Shown here one piece after another: positions 43,591 through 50,608 of a DNA stretch of 50,608 bases; the first letter of the stretch is position 1; each line of letters begins with the position of its first letter. This DNA comes from Stieleria sedimenti (GTDB lineage Bacteria; Planctomycetota; Planctomycetia; Pirellulales; Pirellulaceae). Both the position numbers and the translations under genes were made by a program. The DNA lies in contig NZ_JANZKV010000054.1 of assembly GCF_025060895.1 (NCBI RefSeq), positions 1-50,608 of the forward strand. Direction: 5' to 3'. The notes under the pieces were generated by a model. That model saw only the letters and a program-made list of their open reading frames with translations, had not been told where the DNA came from and searched no databases.

Positions 43591-45723
43591 CTAATCCGGC
43601 CGACGCCAAATTGGGGGGGAGAGCGGAGAAATTGCAAATTGAGCGAAGTGGGCGGCCTGCCGGGCGAGTCGAGCAGCTTGTTGAGCGAGTGCGGCGATGT
43701 CCGTCGTCTCCGTCGGTGGATCCTCCGATTTGCGATCCGGCCGCTTGGCCAACTCTCGTTTCACTCCCTCGAACAAGGCTCGGCCGACGGGCACGCCGTG
43801 GCCGGTGCATGCGTCCCAGCCGATGCCGGATTTGAAAAAGCCGTTGCTGCCTTCGGTGATATCGCGGAAGGCGTCGGTGCCGGCCAGTTGATACAAGATC
43901 GGATGGATGAATCCGACACGGCGTCCGAGACCTTGATTGATCCTCGCGATCAACGCCGCCCAAAGCGGCGCCGAGGCGCTCGTACCGCCGCTATAATCCC
44001 ACCTGCCGGCAAGCAGCGTGTGGTAACCGCTGGCCAGCGACGCATTGGCAGCAACATCGGGCAAGCCTCGCCCATCAAATTCGTTCTGCTGGCTGGGCAT
44101 ACCGGGAAGCTTGAGCTTACTTTGATAGCCGGGACGTTCGAACTCTCGACTGCGGCCTCCGGCGGTGGCAAGACGGCATTGGTCGAGATCATTCCAGGCG
44201 TATTCCCTCACAATCTTGTCGTCGGCTGTTTCGATCTCCGTCCCTCCACAAGCCAGGACGTACGGTGAGCTGGCGGGGAAATTGACGTGCGGGCTGGTCG
44301 GCCGTGTTCGGATCACGTCAAAATCGCGCGATGCAGAACCGGCATCACCGGATGCCGCACAGATCGAGATCCCCATCAACGAAGCTCGTGCAAACAATGC
44401 GTTGGCCAACTGCATGGGGCGAGACGCCAAGGTGGCTTCTGCCGAACCATAGCTGATCGAAACCACGGACGGACGGTTTCGCGAATGCAACGCGTGGGTC
44501 AACGCCGTCAGATAGGGTTGCCGGGCGTTGGGGTGCAATCGAAAGACGACCAATTTCGCCCCCGGTGCAATACTACCGGCGACCTGCAGATCGAGCGTCA
44601 ATTCGAGATCATTTGCATACTCGGCGATTTGTTGAGCGTTCCAAGTTTTGTCCGGCGGGCCAGGCGGAGAAGCGGCACGTGGATACTGCGGCCCGATCGA
44701 CTCAACGATGATCTCCGGAGGCGTGATGCCCTGCACGCGGAAGTACGTGTCCATGTCAGATGAATGAAATTGTCCGCCCAACGAGATGATGCCGATCGTT
44801 TCGCCGGTTCCATCGAACTGCTCGGGAAAGTCATACAACCGCGCGATCTTTGACGGAAAGTAGACGTGATAGCCGGGCGGAATCGGTTCGTCGTTGGAGC
44901 TGCGCGGCGGGGTATAGTCGGGTCCGAATGGGTCGACACCCGCTTTCTCCTCTGATCGGTATTTCAGAGGCTCTTCGGCGCAGACCACCGGGGCATCGCC
45001 GCCTTCCTCGGGGCCCGCCCATGTCGCGTCGGGATCAACGCTCACGCTTTGGCTCGCAATCGATGAAACGCCTGTCGGATCGACCCAGGCCAATGTCTGC
45101 GGTGGCACGATGTCTGGCGGCGCGTCATCAGGCTCGGGCCACGCCGCCGGCAGTGCGTCCGGCGGCAGGTCAGGCTCCTCAAGTTCGACCTCCTTGATGT
45201 TCTCTTCGATGCGAATTCGCCCGAGAGTTCCAATGCTGTCCAGCCCACCAACGGCCTCGATGATCCCGTCCAAGGCTCGTGGGACGAAAACATCGCCGTG
45301 ATGCCCAAAGAACTTTCCACGGCGACAATCAAACCGCTTCAATGTGACCTGAAATCCCTCGCTGCATTGCGCGACCGTGCCCTGGGCATGGACCACGCAG
45401 CGTCCTGGATAGGGATCGATCGAATCAAAACCGACACCTTTGCAGAAGTCCACGACGGCATCGATGTCCCCGTCGCTGGAACCAAATTGTTCTTCGAACT
45501 GTTCCAGCGAAAGCACTTCGTCCTCCAGCGTCTGAGCCCGGTCCTCACTCAGTGAGGGTGCATCTGTTCGAGGACGAACATAAATGGTGATCACCAGGGA
45601 CCGACTCGGATCGGCGTCGCCCAATTCACGGACGTCCTGCGGCATCGGCACGGCGCTTCCTTTCAGCGGTACCCAATCTGAATCGGCGTCAGTTGAATTC
45701 GGGGACTCGTCGGCGGTGGTCAA
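43591..45723 (-). CDS. S53 family peptidase (sedolisin/kumamolisin-like)
   Basis: The start is TTG 45723 with an AGGA ribosome site, giving 710 aa and no signal peptide. An N-terminal pro-kumamolisin-type domain (~40-180, SLVITIYVRPRTDAP) and an acidic Pro-rich linker precede the catalytic domain. The sedolisin set is complete: ELTLD (Glu/Asp pair, ~373-377), SGDAGS with the oxyanion Asp (~459), GGTSASAP with the nucleophile Ser (~581), and the Ca site DITEGSNGFF...GWDACTGHG. A C-terminal tail (ALAQQAARLARQAAHFAQFA, then ISPLSPPIW) resembles the helical part of the precursor encoded just downstream. Most family members are secreted and acid-active. The lack of a signal and the position suggest a leader-removing protease, and this is inferred. 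Confidence 0.87.
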   Translation of the reverse strand: MTTADESPNSTDADSDWVPLKGSAVPMPQDVRELGDADPSRSLVITIYVRPRTDAPSLSEDRAQTLEDEVLSLEQFEEQFGSSDGDIDAVVDFCKGVGFDSIDPYPGRCVVHAQGTVAQCSEGFQVTLKRFDCRRGKFFGHHGDVFVPRALDGIIEAVGGLDSIGTLGRIRIEENIKEVELEEPDLPPDALPAAWPEPDDAPPDIVPPQTLAWVDPTGVSSIASQSVSVDPDATWAGPEEGGDAPVVCAEEPLKYRSEEKAGVDPFGPDYTPPRSSNDEPIPPGYHVYFPSKIARLYDFPEQFDGTGETIGIISLGGQFHSSDMDTYFRVQGITPPEIIVESIGPQYPRAASPPGPPDKTWNAQQIAEYANDLELTLDLQVAGSIAPGAKLVVFRLHPNARQPYLTALTHALHSRNRPSVVSISYGSAEATLASRPMQLANALFARASLMGISICAASGDAGSASRDFDVIRTRPTSPHVNFPASSPYVLACGGTEIETADDKIVREYAWNDLDQCRLATAGGRSREFERPGYQSKLKLPGMPSQQNEFDGRGLPDVAANASLASGYHTLLAGRWDYSGGTSASAPLWAALIARINQGLGRRVGFIHPILYQLAGTDAFRDITEGSNGFFKSGIGWDACTGHGVPVGRALFEGVKRELAKRPDRKSEDPPTETTDIAALAQQAARLARQAAHFAQFAISPLSPPIWRRPD

Positions 45724-45889
45724 AATAGGATTCCTCGTCCTGGAGGTGAAACGCTGATCAAGGCTACGTCAAAACCAATTCCGGAGCACCGCCCGCCGTG
45801 GTGAACGATTTGACGCACTATAGTAGAGCAAGACTCTGAATTCTAACGTTTAACAGAGCACGCCAACGCTTCCAGAAGGGTTTTTCAGA
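45724..45889. promoter_or_regulatory. Divergent promoter region of the RiPP cluster
   Basis: This 166-bp spacer separates the starts of the S53 protease (minus) and the flavoprotein (plus), so promoters for both arms must lie here. A TTGACG at 45808-45813 and a palindromic ACTATAGT (45816-45823) are visible, but the spacing fits no standard pair, so no hexamers are assigned. The ribosome sites are AGGA for the protease and AGAAGGG for the flavoprotein. Confidence 0.3.
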
Positions 45890-47395
45890 GTGAACGAATC
45901 GATCGATGCCGCTGTCGCTGCTTGGCGTGAGGCACTCGGACAGGCGAATGTGGTAACGTCGGCCGAGTCACTTGACCGGGCATCGACCGCCACCTTTCCG
46001 ACCAATGCATCGGTTCTTGCGATTCTGCGCCCCGGCACTCATGCCGACGTTCAAGCTTCGCTGCGGATCGCAAACCGATTCGAGCTGCCGGTCTACCCGA
46101 CCAGCCGCGGTTGCAATTGGGGGCTCGGCTCGTCCGTCCCCACACGCGACGCCGTACTGATGGACCTGTCTCGGATGAGCCGGATCGTGGACTTCGACCC
46201 GCGGTTGGGATTCTTGGTGGTAGAACCCGGCGTGACGTTCCAACAGGCAAGTGAATTCCTGCGTGATCAGCAATCAACGTTTTTCCTGCCGGTACCCGGA
46301 GGCCCGCCCCAGGGAAGTCTGATCGGAAACATCGCCGAGCGGGGAGAAGCCGCCGGGCCCTACGGCCAGCGAGCCGACTTTGTTGCCAACTTGCGGGCGG
46401 TGCTTCCCAACGGGGACTGCATTCACACCGGTTTTGGACGCTTTCCCAACGCGAGTGCAAAGCAGATTCATCGCCACGGTGTCGGCCCCAACCTGGAGGG
46501 ATTGTTCACGCAGTCCAACCTGGCAGTGATCACTCAACTGACGGTTTGGTTGACGCCCTGTCCCCAGGTTCTCAAACCGTTCATGGCGTGCATCGGCAGG
46601 CCGGATCAACTGAATCAGGCGATCGACACGTCTCGCGAATTGTTACTCCATCGAGTCGTCGAGACCAACGGAATCGGTTTGTGGAACAGCCATAAAATGG
46701 CGTCGACGATGGGCGGTTATCCGTGGCAGGCCATGGATGGAAGAACCCCCGTGGACATCGAAAGGTTTCCGAGCGAACCCTGGCTGATCGGCGGAGCGAT
46801 TTATGCCGCCAGCGCCGAAATCGCCGATGCAACCGCGGCATTTCTGCAGCAGAGACTGAAACCGGTAACCACCGATTGGCAATGGGGCGATGCGAATGAT
46901 TCGCAGAACGTGTATCTGGGTATGCCCACCGAACACAACATCCGTTCGGCGTACTGGCGAAAGAAAAGCGGATTGCCGACGCAGATCAACCCGGATCGTG
47001 ACCGATGCGGCCTGATCTGGATGTGCTTCGCCGTCCCACTGGTGGGTCAAGAACTGGTCGATGTCGTCAACGCCGTGGAACCCGTCGTCTTGCAACATGG
47101 TTTTGAACCCAATCTCGGGATGAACTGCGTCAACGGACGATGCGCCCACTTGTACCTCTCCATCATCTACGATCGCGAGATTGCCGGCGAAGATGAACGT
47201 GCGGTCGCTTGCCATGACAAGGTCATGACACTGCTGCGCGACCTGGGCCATCTGCCGTATCGCTTGACGCTCCTGTCTATGGATTCCTTGCCAAAGTCTC
47301 GGGATGATCATGACCGCTGCTTGCAGTCGATCAAGCGGGCGCTGGATCCCAAATCGATTCTCGCGCCAGGACGCTACGACGTTGTCCAAGACTGA
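45890..47395 (+). CDS. VAO/4-cresol dehydrogenase-type FAD-binding oxidoreductase
   Basis: The start is GTG 45890 with AGAAGGG upstream, giving 501 aa. The N-terminal FAD-binding PCMH-type domain shows LAILRPGTHADVQASLRIAN, PVYPTSRGCNWGLGS, LMDLSRMSRIVDFDPRLGFL and VVEPGVTFQQASEFL. The C-terminal substrate-binding domain resembles that of vanillyl-alcohol oxidase and p-cresol methylhydroxylase, ending DPKSILAPGRYD. These enzymes oxidise para-substituted phenols at the benzylic carbon. The candidate precursor has three Tyr, so a peptide tyrosine is an attractive substrate (inference). Alternatives are a free aromatic or an alcohol. It is divergent from the S53 protease and convergent, 1 bp apart, with the O-methyltransferase. 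Confidence 0.85.
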   Translation: MNESIDAAVAAWREALGQANVVTSAESLDRASTATFPTNASVLAILRPGTHADVQASLRIANRFELPVYPTSRGCNWGLGSSVPTRDAVLMDLSRMSRIVDFDPRLGFLVVEPGVTFQQASEFLRDQQSTFFLPVPGGPPQGSLIGNIAERGEAAGPYGQRADFVANLRAVLPNGDCIHTGFGRFPNASAKQIHRHGVGPNLEGLFTQSNLAVITQLTVWLTPCPQVLKPFMACIGRPDQLNQAIDTSRELLLHRVVETNGIGLWNSHKMASTMGGYPWQAMDGRTPVDIERFPSEPWLIGGAIYAASAEIADATAAFLQQRLKPVTTDWQWGDANDSQNVYLGMPTEHNIRSAYWRKKSGLPTQINPDRDRCGLIWMCFAVPLVGQELVDVVNAVEPVVLQHGFEPNLGMNCVNGRCAHLYLSIIYDREIAGEDERAVACHDKVMTLLRDLGHLPYRLTLLSMDSLPKSRDDHDRCLQSIKRALDPKSILAPGRYDVVQD

Positions 47396-47396
47396 A

Positions 47397-48413
47397 TCAG
47401 GTCGACGTCGCATCGGTTTTGCCGGAAATCAGTAGCGAACCCAATATTTCGGGATCTTCCACGTCGCGAAACTGCACGTGACGAGGCGGTTGAAATCCGG
47501 CTCGGACCAACAGTCGAGTCGATTGAGGCACCGAGTAGGCGTCGCCTTCGTTCCACATGTGGAATGCAACCAGCGACCCCAACGCCGGTTGCGTGCGGCC
47601 ACCGTCGGTGAACAGATCACGCACCACCAAACGTCCGCCCGCACCCAGCGCGGCGTGACAGGCGGAGAAGATGGATTGAACGGATGATTCGTCGAACAAG
47701 TGGATCGTGTGGGAGAGCAAGATCACGTCATAGGGTCCGCCGTAGCATCCATCGGTGACCGAACCCGACCGCAACATGATTCGATCGGCCAACTGAGCAT
47801 CACTGACGTTCTGATGGGCGAAACGCAACGCATCATCCAGATCCAAAATGGTCGCGTTCAAATGCGGGTGCCTTTTGCACGCCGCGATCGCATAGCACCC
47901 GGGCCCGCCGCCCAAATCGAGCAGCGTCTGATCTCGATCAAGTTGCATGGCTTCGGCAATCCGATCGGCCGACAGATATGCCATCCGATCCATGGCTGCC
48001 ATGTAGTGACGCCATTGGTCCGCTGTGGTGGCCGGTCGCACAGGCCCACCAAACCGCAAATGATTCAATAACAAAGAGATCGGCTTGCTTTCGAATTGGT
48101 CGGTGAAAAAATCGACGAATTCTCCGAAGGACTGGGCGTTGCTTCCGAGTAAGCTTTGACGTGCGATCTCGGCCAACTCGTACTCGTCACCCGTCCGCCG
48201 GACCAATTCCATCGTTTCCAACGTAGAAAGCAGCTTTCGCAGTCCGGTTGCCTGGACGCCGAGCGTGTTCGACAAACCCGTCACATCACAGGTCCTGTCG
48301 GCCAAAGCGGCAAACAGTCCCAATCGGTGAGCAATTGCCAGGCTCCGCGCACGCATCTGACCGGCAAGCAGGTCTTCGATGTAGCGACTTGGCGAAGGGG
48401 ACGCGTCAGACAT
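47397..48413 (-). CDS. SAM-dependent O-methyltransferase, acetylserotonin/tetracenomycin type
   Basis: The 338-residue protein has the two-domain layout of plant and bacterial natural-product O-methyltransferases. An N-terminal winged-helix dimerisation domain (residues ~10-100) precedes a Rossmann domain with the SAM motif LLDLGGGPG (164-172), ILDLDDALRFA and the later LLSHTIHLF. The catalytic His region is weaker, and the acceptor is unknown. Within the cluster it could methylate a phenol, an enol or a carboxylate on the peptide. The start is ATG 48413. It is divergent from the radical SAM gene (123-bp spacer) and convergent with the flavoprotein. Confidence 0.87.
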   Translation of the reverse strand: MSDASPSPSRYIEDLLAGQMRARSLAIAHRLGLFAALADRTCDVTGLSNTLGVQATGLRKLLSTLETMELVRRTGDEYELAEIARQSLLGSNAQSFGEFVDFFTDQFESKPISLLLNHLRFGGPVRPATTADQWRHYMAAMDRMAYLSADRIAEAMQLDRDQTLLDLGGGPGCYAIAACKRHPHLNATILDLDDALRFAHQNVSDAQLADRIMLRSGSVTDGCYGGPYDVILLSHTIHLFDESSVQSIFSACHAALGAGGRLVVRDLFTDGGRTQPALGSLVAFHMWNEGDAYSVPQSTRLLVRAGFQPPRHVQFRDVEDPEILGSLLISGKTDATST

Positions 48414-48536
48414 AATCCATTCTGGGCACGAAAAGCGATCGGATGTTTGGCAAACGGTAAAGTAGAATCATAGGTCGTCCATTAGCGATTCCGTTGCGAT
48501 TTACAAAACTTCCGCCCCGCTTTCGAGATTCAAAGC

Positions 48537-50450
48537 ATGTTGAATCCTCGCGTCGTGCTGGTGTCGATGCCGTGGCACAGCACCAACATGCCGTCGATTC
48601 AATTGGGGATCAACCAGGCGTTGCTGTCGGCGCACGGCATCGAGACATCGAGTTGCTCGTTCTATCTGGAATGGTCGCGGTTTCTCGTCCAGCGCGTTTC
48701 TCATCCCGAAGACGTGCTGACCGGAATCGAGTCGGTCAGTGACACGTTTCACGGTGTCGGTTTGGGAGAATGGATCTTCGGTGTGCCGCCACTGTTTCCC
48801 AGCGACCCACACTTCGACGCGGAGTATTACCATTTTCTTGTCCAGAAACGCATCCCGGCGAGAGTCATCGACAGCGCCTTTGCGGTGCGGAATTGGGTGC
48901 CCGAGTTTTTGAATCAGTGCGTCTCGGAGATCCTGGCCCGGTCGCCGGCCGTGGTAGGCTTCACCACGATGTTCAGCCAAAACATCGCCTCTCTCGTTTT
49001 GGCCAAACAACTTAAATTGCAGGACAGCAATCTGAAAGTTGTTTTGGGAGGGGCCAATTGCCAGGGCGAGATGGGAGCGGCACTGTTTCAACGCTTTCCG
49101 TTCATTGATGCCGTCGTTCGGGGTGAATCAGAAGGGGTTTTTCCAGAGCTGATCAAACAATGGCAATCCGGCAACAGCCCATCGGAGTTGCCGGGAATCT
49201 GTCTGCGGGAATCAGATGTCCAGCACATCACTCCTGCCGGCGGGAGCGCCTCCTTCACCATGGCCGACGTGCCTCGACCGGACTATGACGAGTATTTCCA
49301 GCGACTGAGCAGGCACCCACTTCGACCGATCATCGACCCACAAATTCAGTTGCCGGTTGAATCGTCACGCGGATGTTGGTGGGGCGAAAAATCTCACTGT
49401 ACGTTTTGTGGGCTCAACGGTGCCACGATGTCCTTTCGGTCCAAGCCGGCGGAACAATTCCATGACCAGCTGATGGATCTTTCGCAGCGTTATCGTCGAC
49501 TCCGGTTTTTCTCCGTCGACAATATCTTGGATATGAATTACCACCGTGAGCTGTTGCCACGGTTGGCGGAGTCGCCGATCAACTTTCAACTGTTCTTTGA
49601 AGTCAAAGCGAACCTGCGCAAGTCACAACTGCGGCTGATGCGTGACGCAGGAATTCGAACCATTCAGCCGGGAATCGAAAGCTTCAGCACGCCCATTTTA
49701 AAACTGATCCGCAAGGGAACGACGGCCCTGCAAAACATCCGGCTGTTGAAATACGGTGCCGAACTGGGTGTCGAGGTGGTCTGGAATGTGATCTACGGAT
49801 TCCCCAATGAACCGATCGCTGAATACGAATCGATGGCGGCCGCCGTACCGTCACTTGTGCATTTGCAGCCACCGCGAATGGTGCGGTTAGTGATTGACCG
49901 CTACAGCCCTTACCATGCGGATCCGATTTCACACGGTTTGCAAATCATCGGGCCGGCGGAATTCTACGCGTACATCTATCGCGAACAAGCATCCGAACTG
50001 GCCGATCTGGCATACCATTTTGAAGCGGTGCATTCGGATGGTCGCGATCCGGAACACTACACGCATTCGTTGAAAGCGGCGATCGAAAACTGGAACCACC
50101 GATACGCGACGAATCCCGGTCGATTGACTTACCAACTCGGCCCCGGATTCATTCAAATTCACGATCATCGATTCGAACGCCCCTCGGAAATCATCCTGGA
50201 AGGAATCGAGGCGGCTGTGTATCAGGCCATCCAGCACGGGGGCAACGCGGAGTCCGTGCGTCGACACCTTCACGAAAGCCAGGATGTGCGTGTTCCGGCA
50301 ACGCAAGTGCGCGACGTCCTGGAACGATTCCAGGCCCAGTCACTCGCGTTTGCCGACGACGATCGATTCCTCGCGTTGGCGGTCAACGTTCATGACAGGG
50401 TCGCCGACGATTCCGATGCCGGGTCGGCCGAGCCACCGTTGGTGTTTTAG
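48537..50450 (+). CDS. B12-binding radical SAM enzyme, RiPP maturation radical SAM protein 1 family
   Basis: The 637-residue protein has an N-terminal B12-binding-like domain (VVGFTTMFSQNIASLVLA, KVVLGGANCQGEMG, AVVRGESEGVFPELI) without the DXHXXG motif, so cobalamin would bind without His ligation. The radical SAM domain has RGCWWGEKSHCTFCGLNG with Cys280, Cys288 and Cys291. The CX7CX2C spacing differs from the common CX3CX2C and is the signature of the family annotated as ribosomal peptide maturation radical SAM protein 1. IRTIQPGIESF follows. Related enzymes C-methylate or otherwise modify peptides. The start is ATG 48537 with a weak ribosome site. It is the last cluster gene in the window, followed by hairpins at 50468 and 50526. 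Confidence 0.9.
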   Translation: MLNPRVVLVSMPWHSTNMPSIQLGINQALLSAHGIETSSCSFYLEWSRFLVQRVSHPEDVLTGIESVSDTFHGVGLGEWIFGVPPLFPSDPHFDAEYYHFLVQKRIPARVIDSAFAVRNWVPEFLNQCVSEILARSPAVVGFTTMFSQNIASLVLAKQLKLQDSNLKVVLGGANCQGEMGAALFQRFPFIDAVVRGESEGVFPELIKQWQSGNSPSELPGICLRESDVQHITPAGGSASFTMADVPRPDYDEYFQRLSRHPLRPIIDPQIQLPVESSRGCWWGEKSHCTFCGLNGATMSFRSKPAEQFHDQLMDLSQRYRRLRFFSVDNILDMNYHRELLPRLAESPINFQLFFEVKANLRKSQLRLMRDAGIRTIQPGIESFSTPILKLIRKGTTALQNIRLLKYGAELGVEVVWNVIYGFPNEPIAEYESMAAAVPSLVHLQPPRMVRLVIDRYSPYHADPISHGLQIIGPAEFYAYIYREQASELADLAYHFEAVHSDGRDPEHYTHSLKAAIENWNHRYATNPGRLTYQLGPGFIQIHDHRFERPSEIILEGIEAAVYQAIQHGGNAESVRRHLHESQDVRVPATQVRDVLERFQAQSLAFADDDRFLALAVNVHDRVADDSDAGSAEPPLVF

Positions 50451-50467
50451 CCTTTAGGCGATTCCCG

Positions 50468-50486
50468 GTCGCTGCATCGCAGCGAC
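50468..50486. terminator. Hairpin after the radical SAM gene
   Basis: GTCGCTGC (50468-50475) and GCAGCGAC (50479-50486) are exact complements around ATC, 17 nt after the stop codon at 50450. There is no T-run, so a terminator role is plausible rather than certain. Confidence 0.5.
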
Positions 50487-50525
50487 AATGGGCGGCTAAA
50501 GCCCAATACCGCTAAGTTAACATGA

Positions 50526-50606
50526 ATGAGGGGGCCCGGACGCTGGCGCGAACCGGCTGATGTCAAACGAATATCAGCCGTTTGGCGCGAGCCTACGGGC
50601 CCTCAT
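50526..50606. repeat. Imperfect palindrome at window end
   Basis: The left arm (50526-50561, ATGAGGGGGCCCGGACGCTG then GCGCGAACCGGCTGAT) is mirrored by 50573-50606 (ATCAGCCGTTTGGCGCGAGC then CTACGGGCCCTCAT) with a few mismatches and an 11-nt loop. It is non-coding and resembles the other GC-rich intergenic repeats of the window. Confidence 0.75.
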
Positions 50607-50608
50607 CT

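Noticed and set aside
45804-45840. Promoter hexamers TTGACG and TATAGT
   Set aside because: They are only 2-3 nt apart and cannot form one sigma-70 promoter; no properly spaced pair was found for either.

Overview
The window looks like chromosome of a planctomycete, most likely of the Rhodopirellula/Pirellulaceae type. This is inferred from gene content, not from a search. The pointers are a very large TPR protein, an extracellular protein with an N-terminal LEPR-HLL motif and a dockerin-like Ca-binding C-terminus, sulfatases, a heptahaem cytochrome/TPR protein, an MfnB-like C1-pathway enzyme, a PurS-PurL fusion, and many GC-rich intergenic palindromes. No transposase, phage gene, rRNA or CRISPR array was seen.

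Layout. Positions 1-8227: a palindromic repeat, tRNA-Arg(CCT) and a 2594-residue exported TPR protein. Positions 8228-18726: housekeeping genes, namely purSL with a coupled ferredoxin-type protein, leuS facing it, and gyrB, separated by repeat-rich spacers. Positions 18934-24492: a CPBP protease behind rnd, an mfnB-like gene, small conserved proteins, a TraB/GumN-like exported protein and a DUF374 acyltransferase. Positions 24581-25159: a decayed TPR gene next to palindromes. Positions 25215-31625: a MarR / HlyD / RND pump / acyltransferase operon with a clear palindromic operator before marR. Positions 31783-41229: Gfo/Idh/MocA oxidoreductase, two membrane or WD40-like proteins, the LEPR/dockerin protein, the heptahaem cytochrome, a CPBP protein fused to a sulfatase remnant, and an intact sulfatase.

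The most interesting part is 41258-50450, which reads as a RiPP (ribosomally made, post-translationally modified peptide) biosynthetic cluster. It encodes a 77-residue candidate precursor (43278-43511). Immediately downstream, 4 bp away, is one protein joining an APH-like kinase to a HopA1-family domain, the pair of activities used in class V lanthipeptide and thioamitide dehydration. Upstream is an S53 (sedolisin) protease without a signal peptide, whose C-terminal tail resembles the precursor's Ala/Gln/His helix. Then come a VAO/4-cresol-dehydrogenase-type flavoprotein, an acetylserotonin-type O-methyltransferase and a cobalamin-binding radical SAM enzyme with the CX7CX2C signature of the RiPP maturation radical SAM protein 1 family. 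I know of no described pathway with this combination. The likely logic is: phosphorylation and elimination at the few Thr residues (or a ring to the single Cys), oxidation of Tyr or another residue by the flavoprotein, C- and O-methylation, then leader removal by the S53 protease. The substrate residues are inferred.
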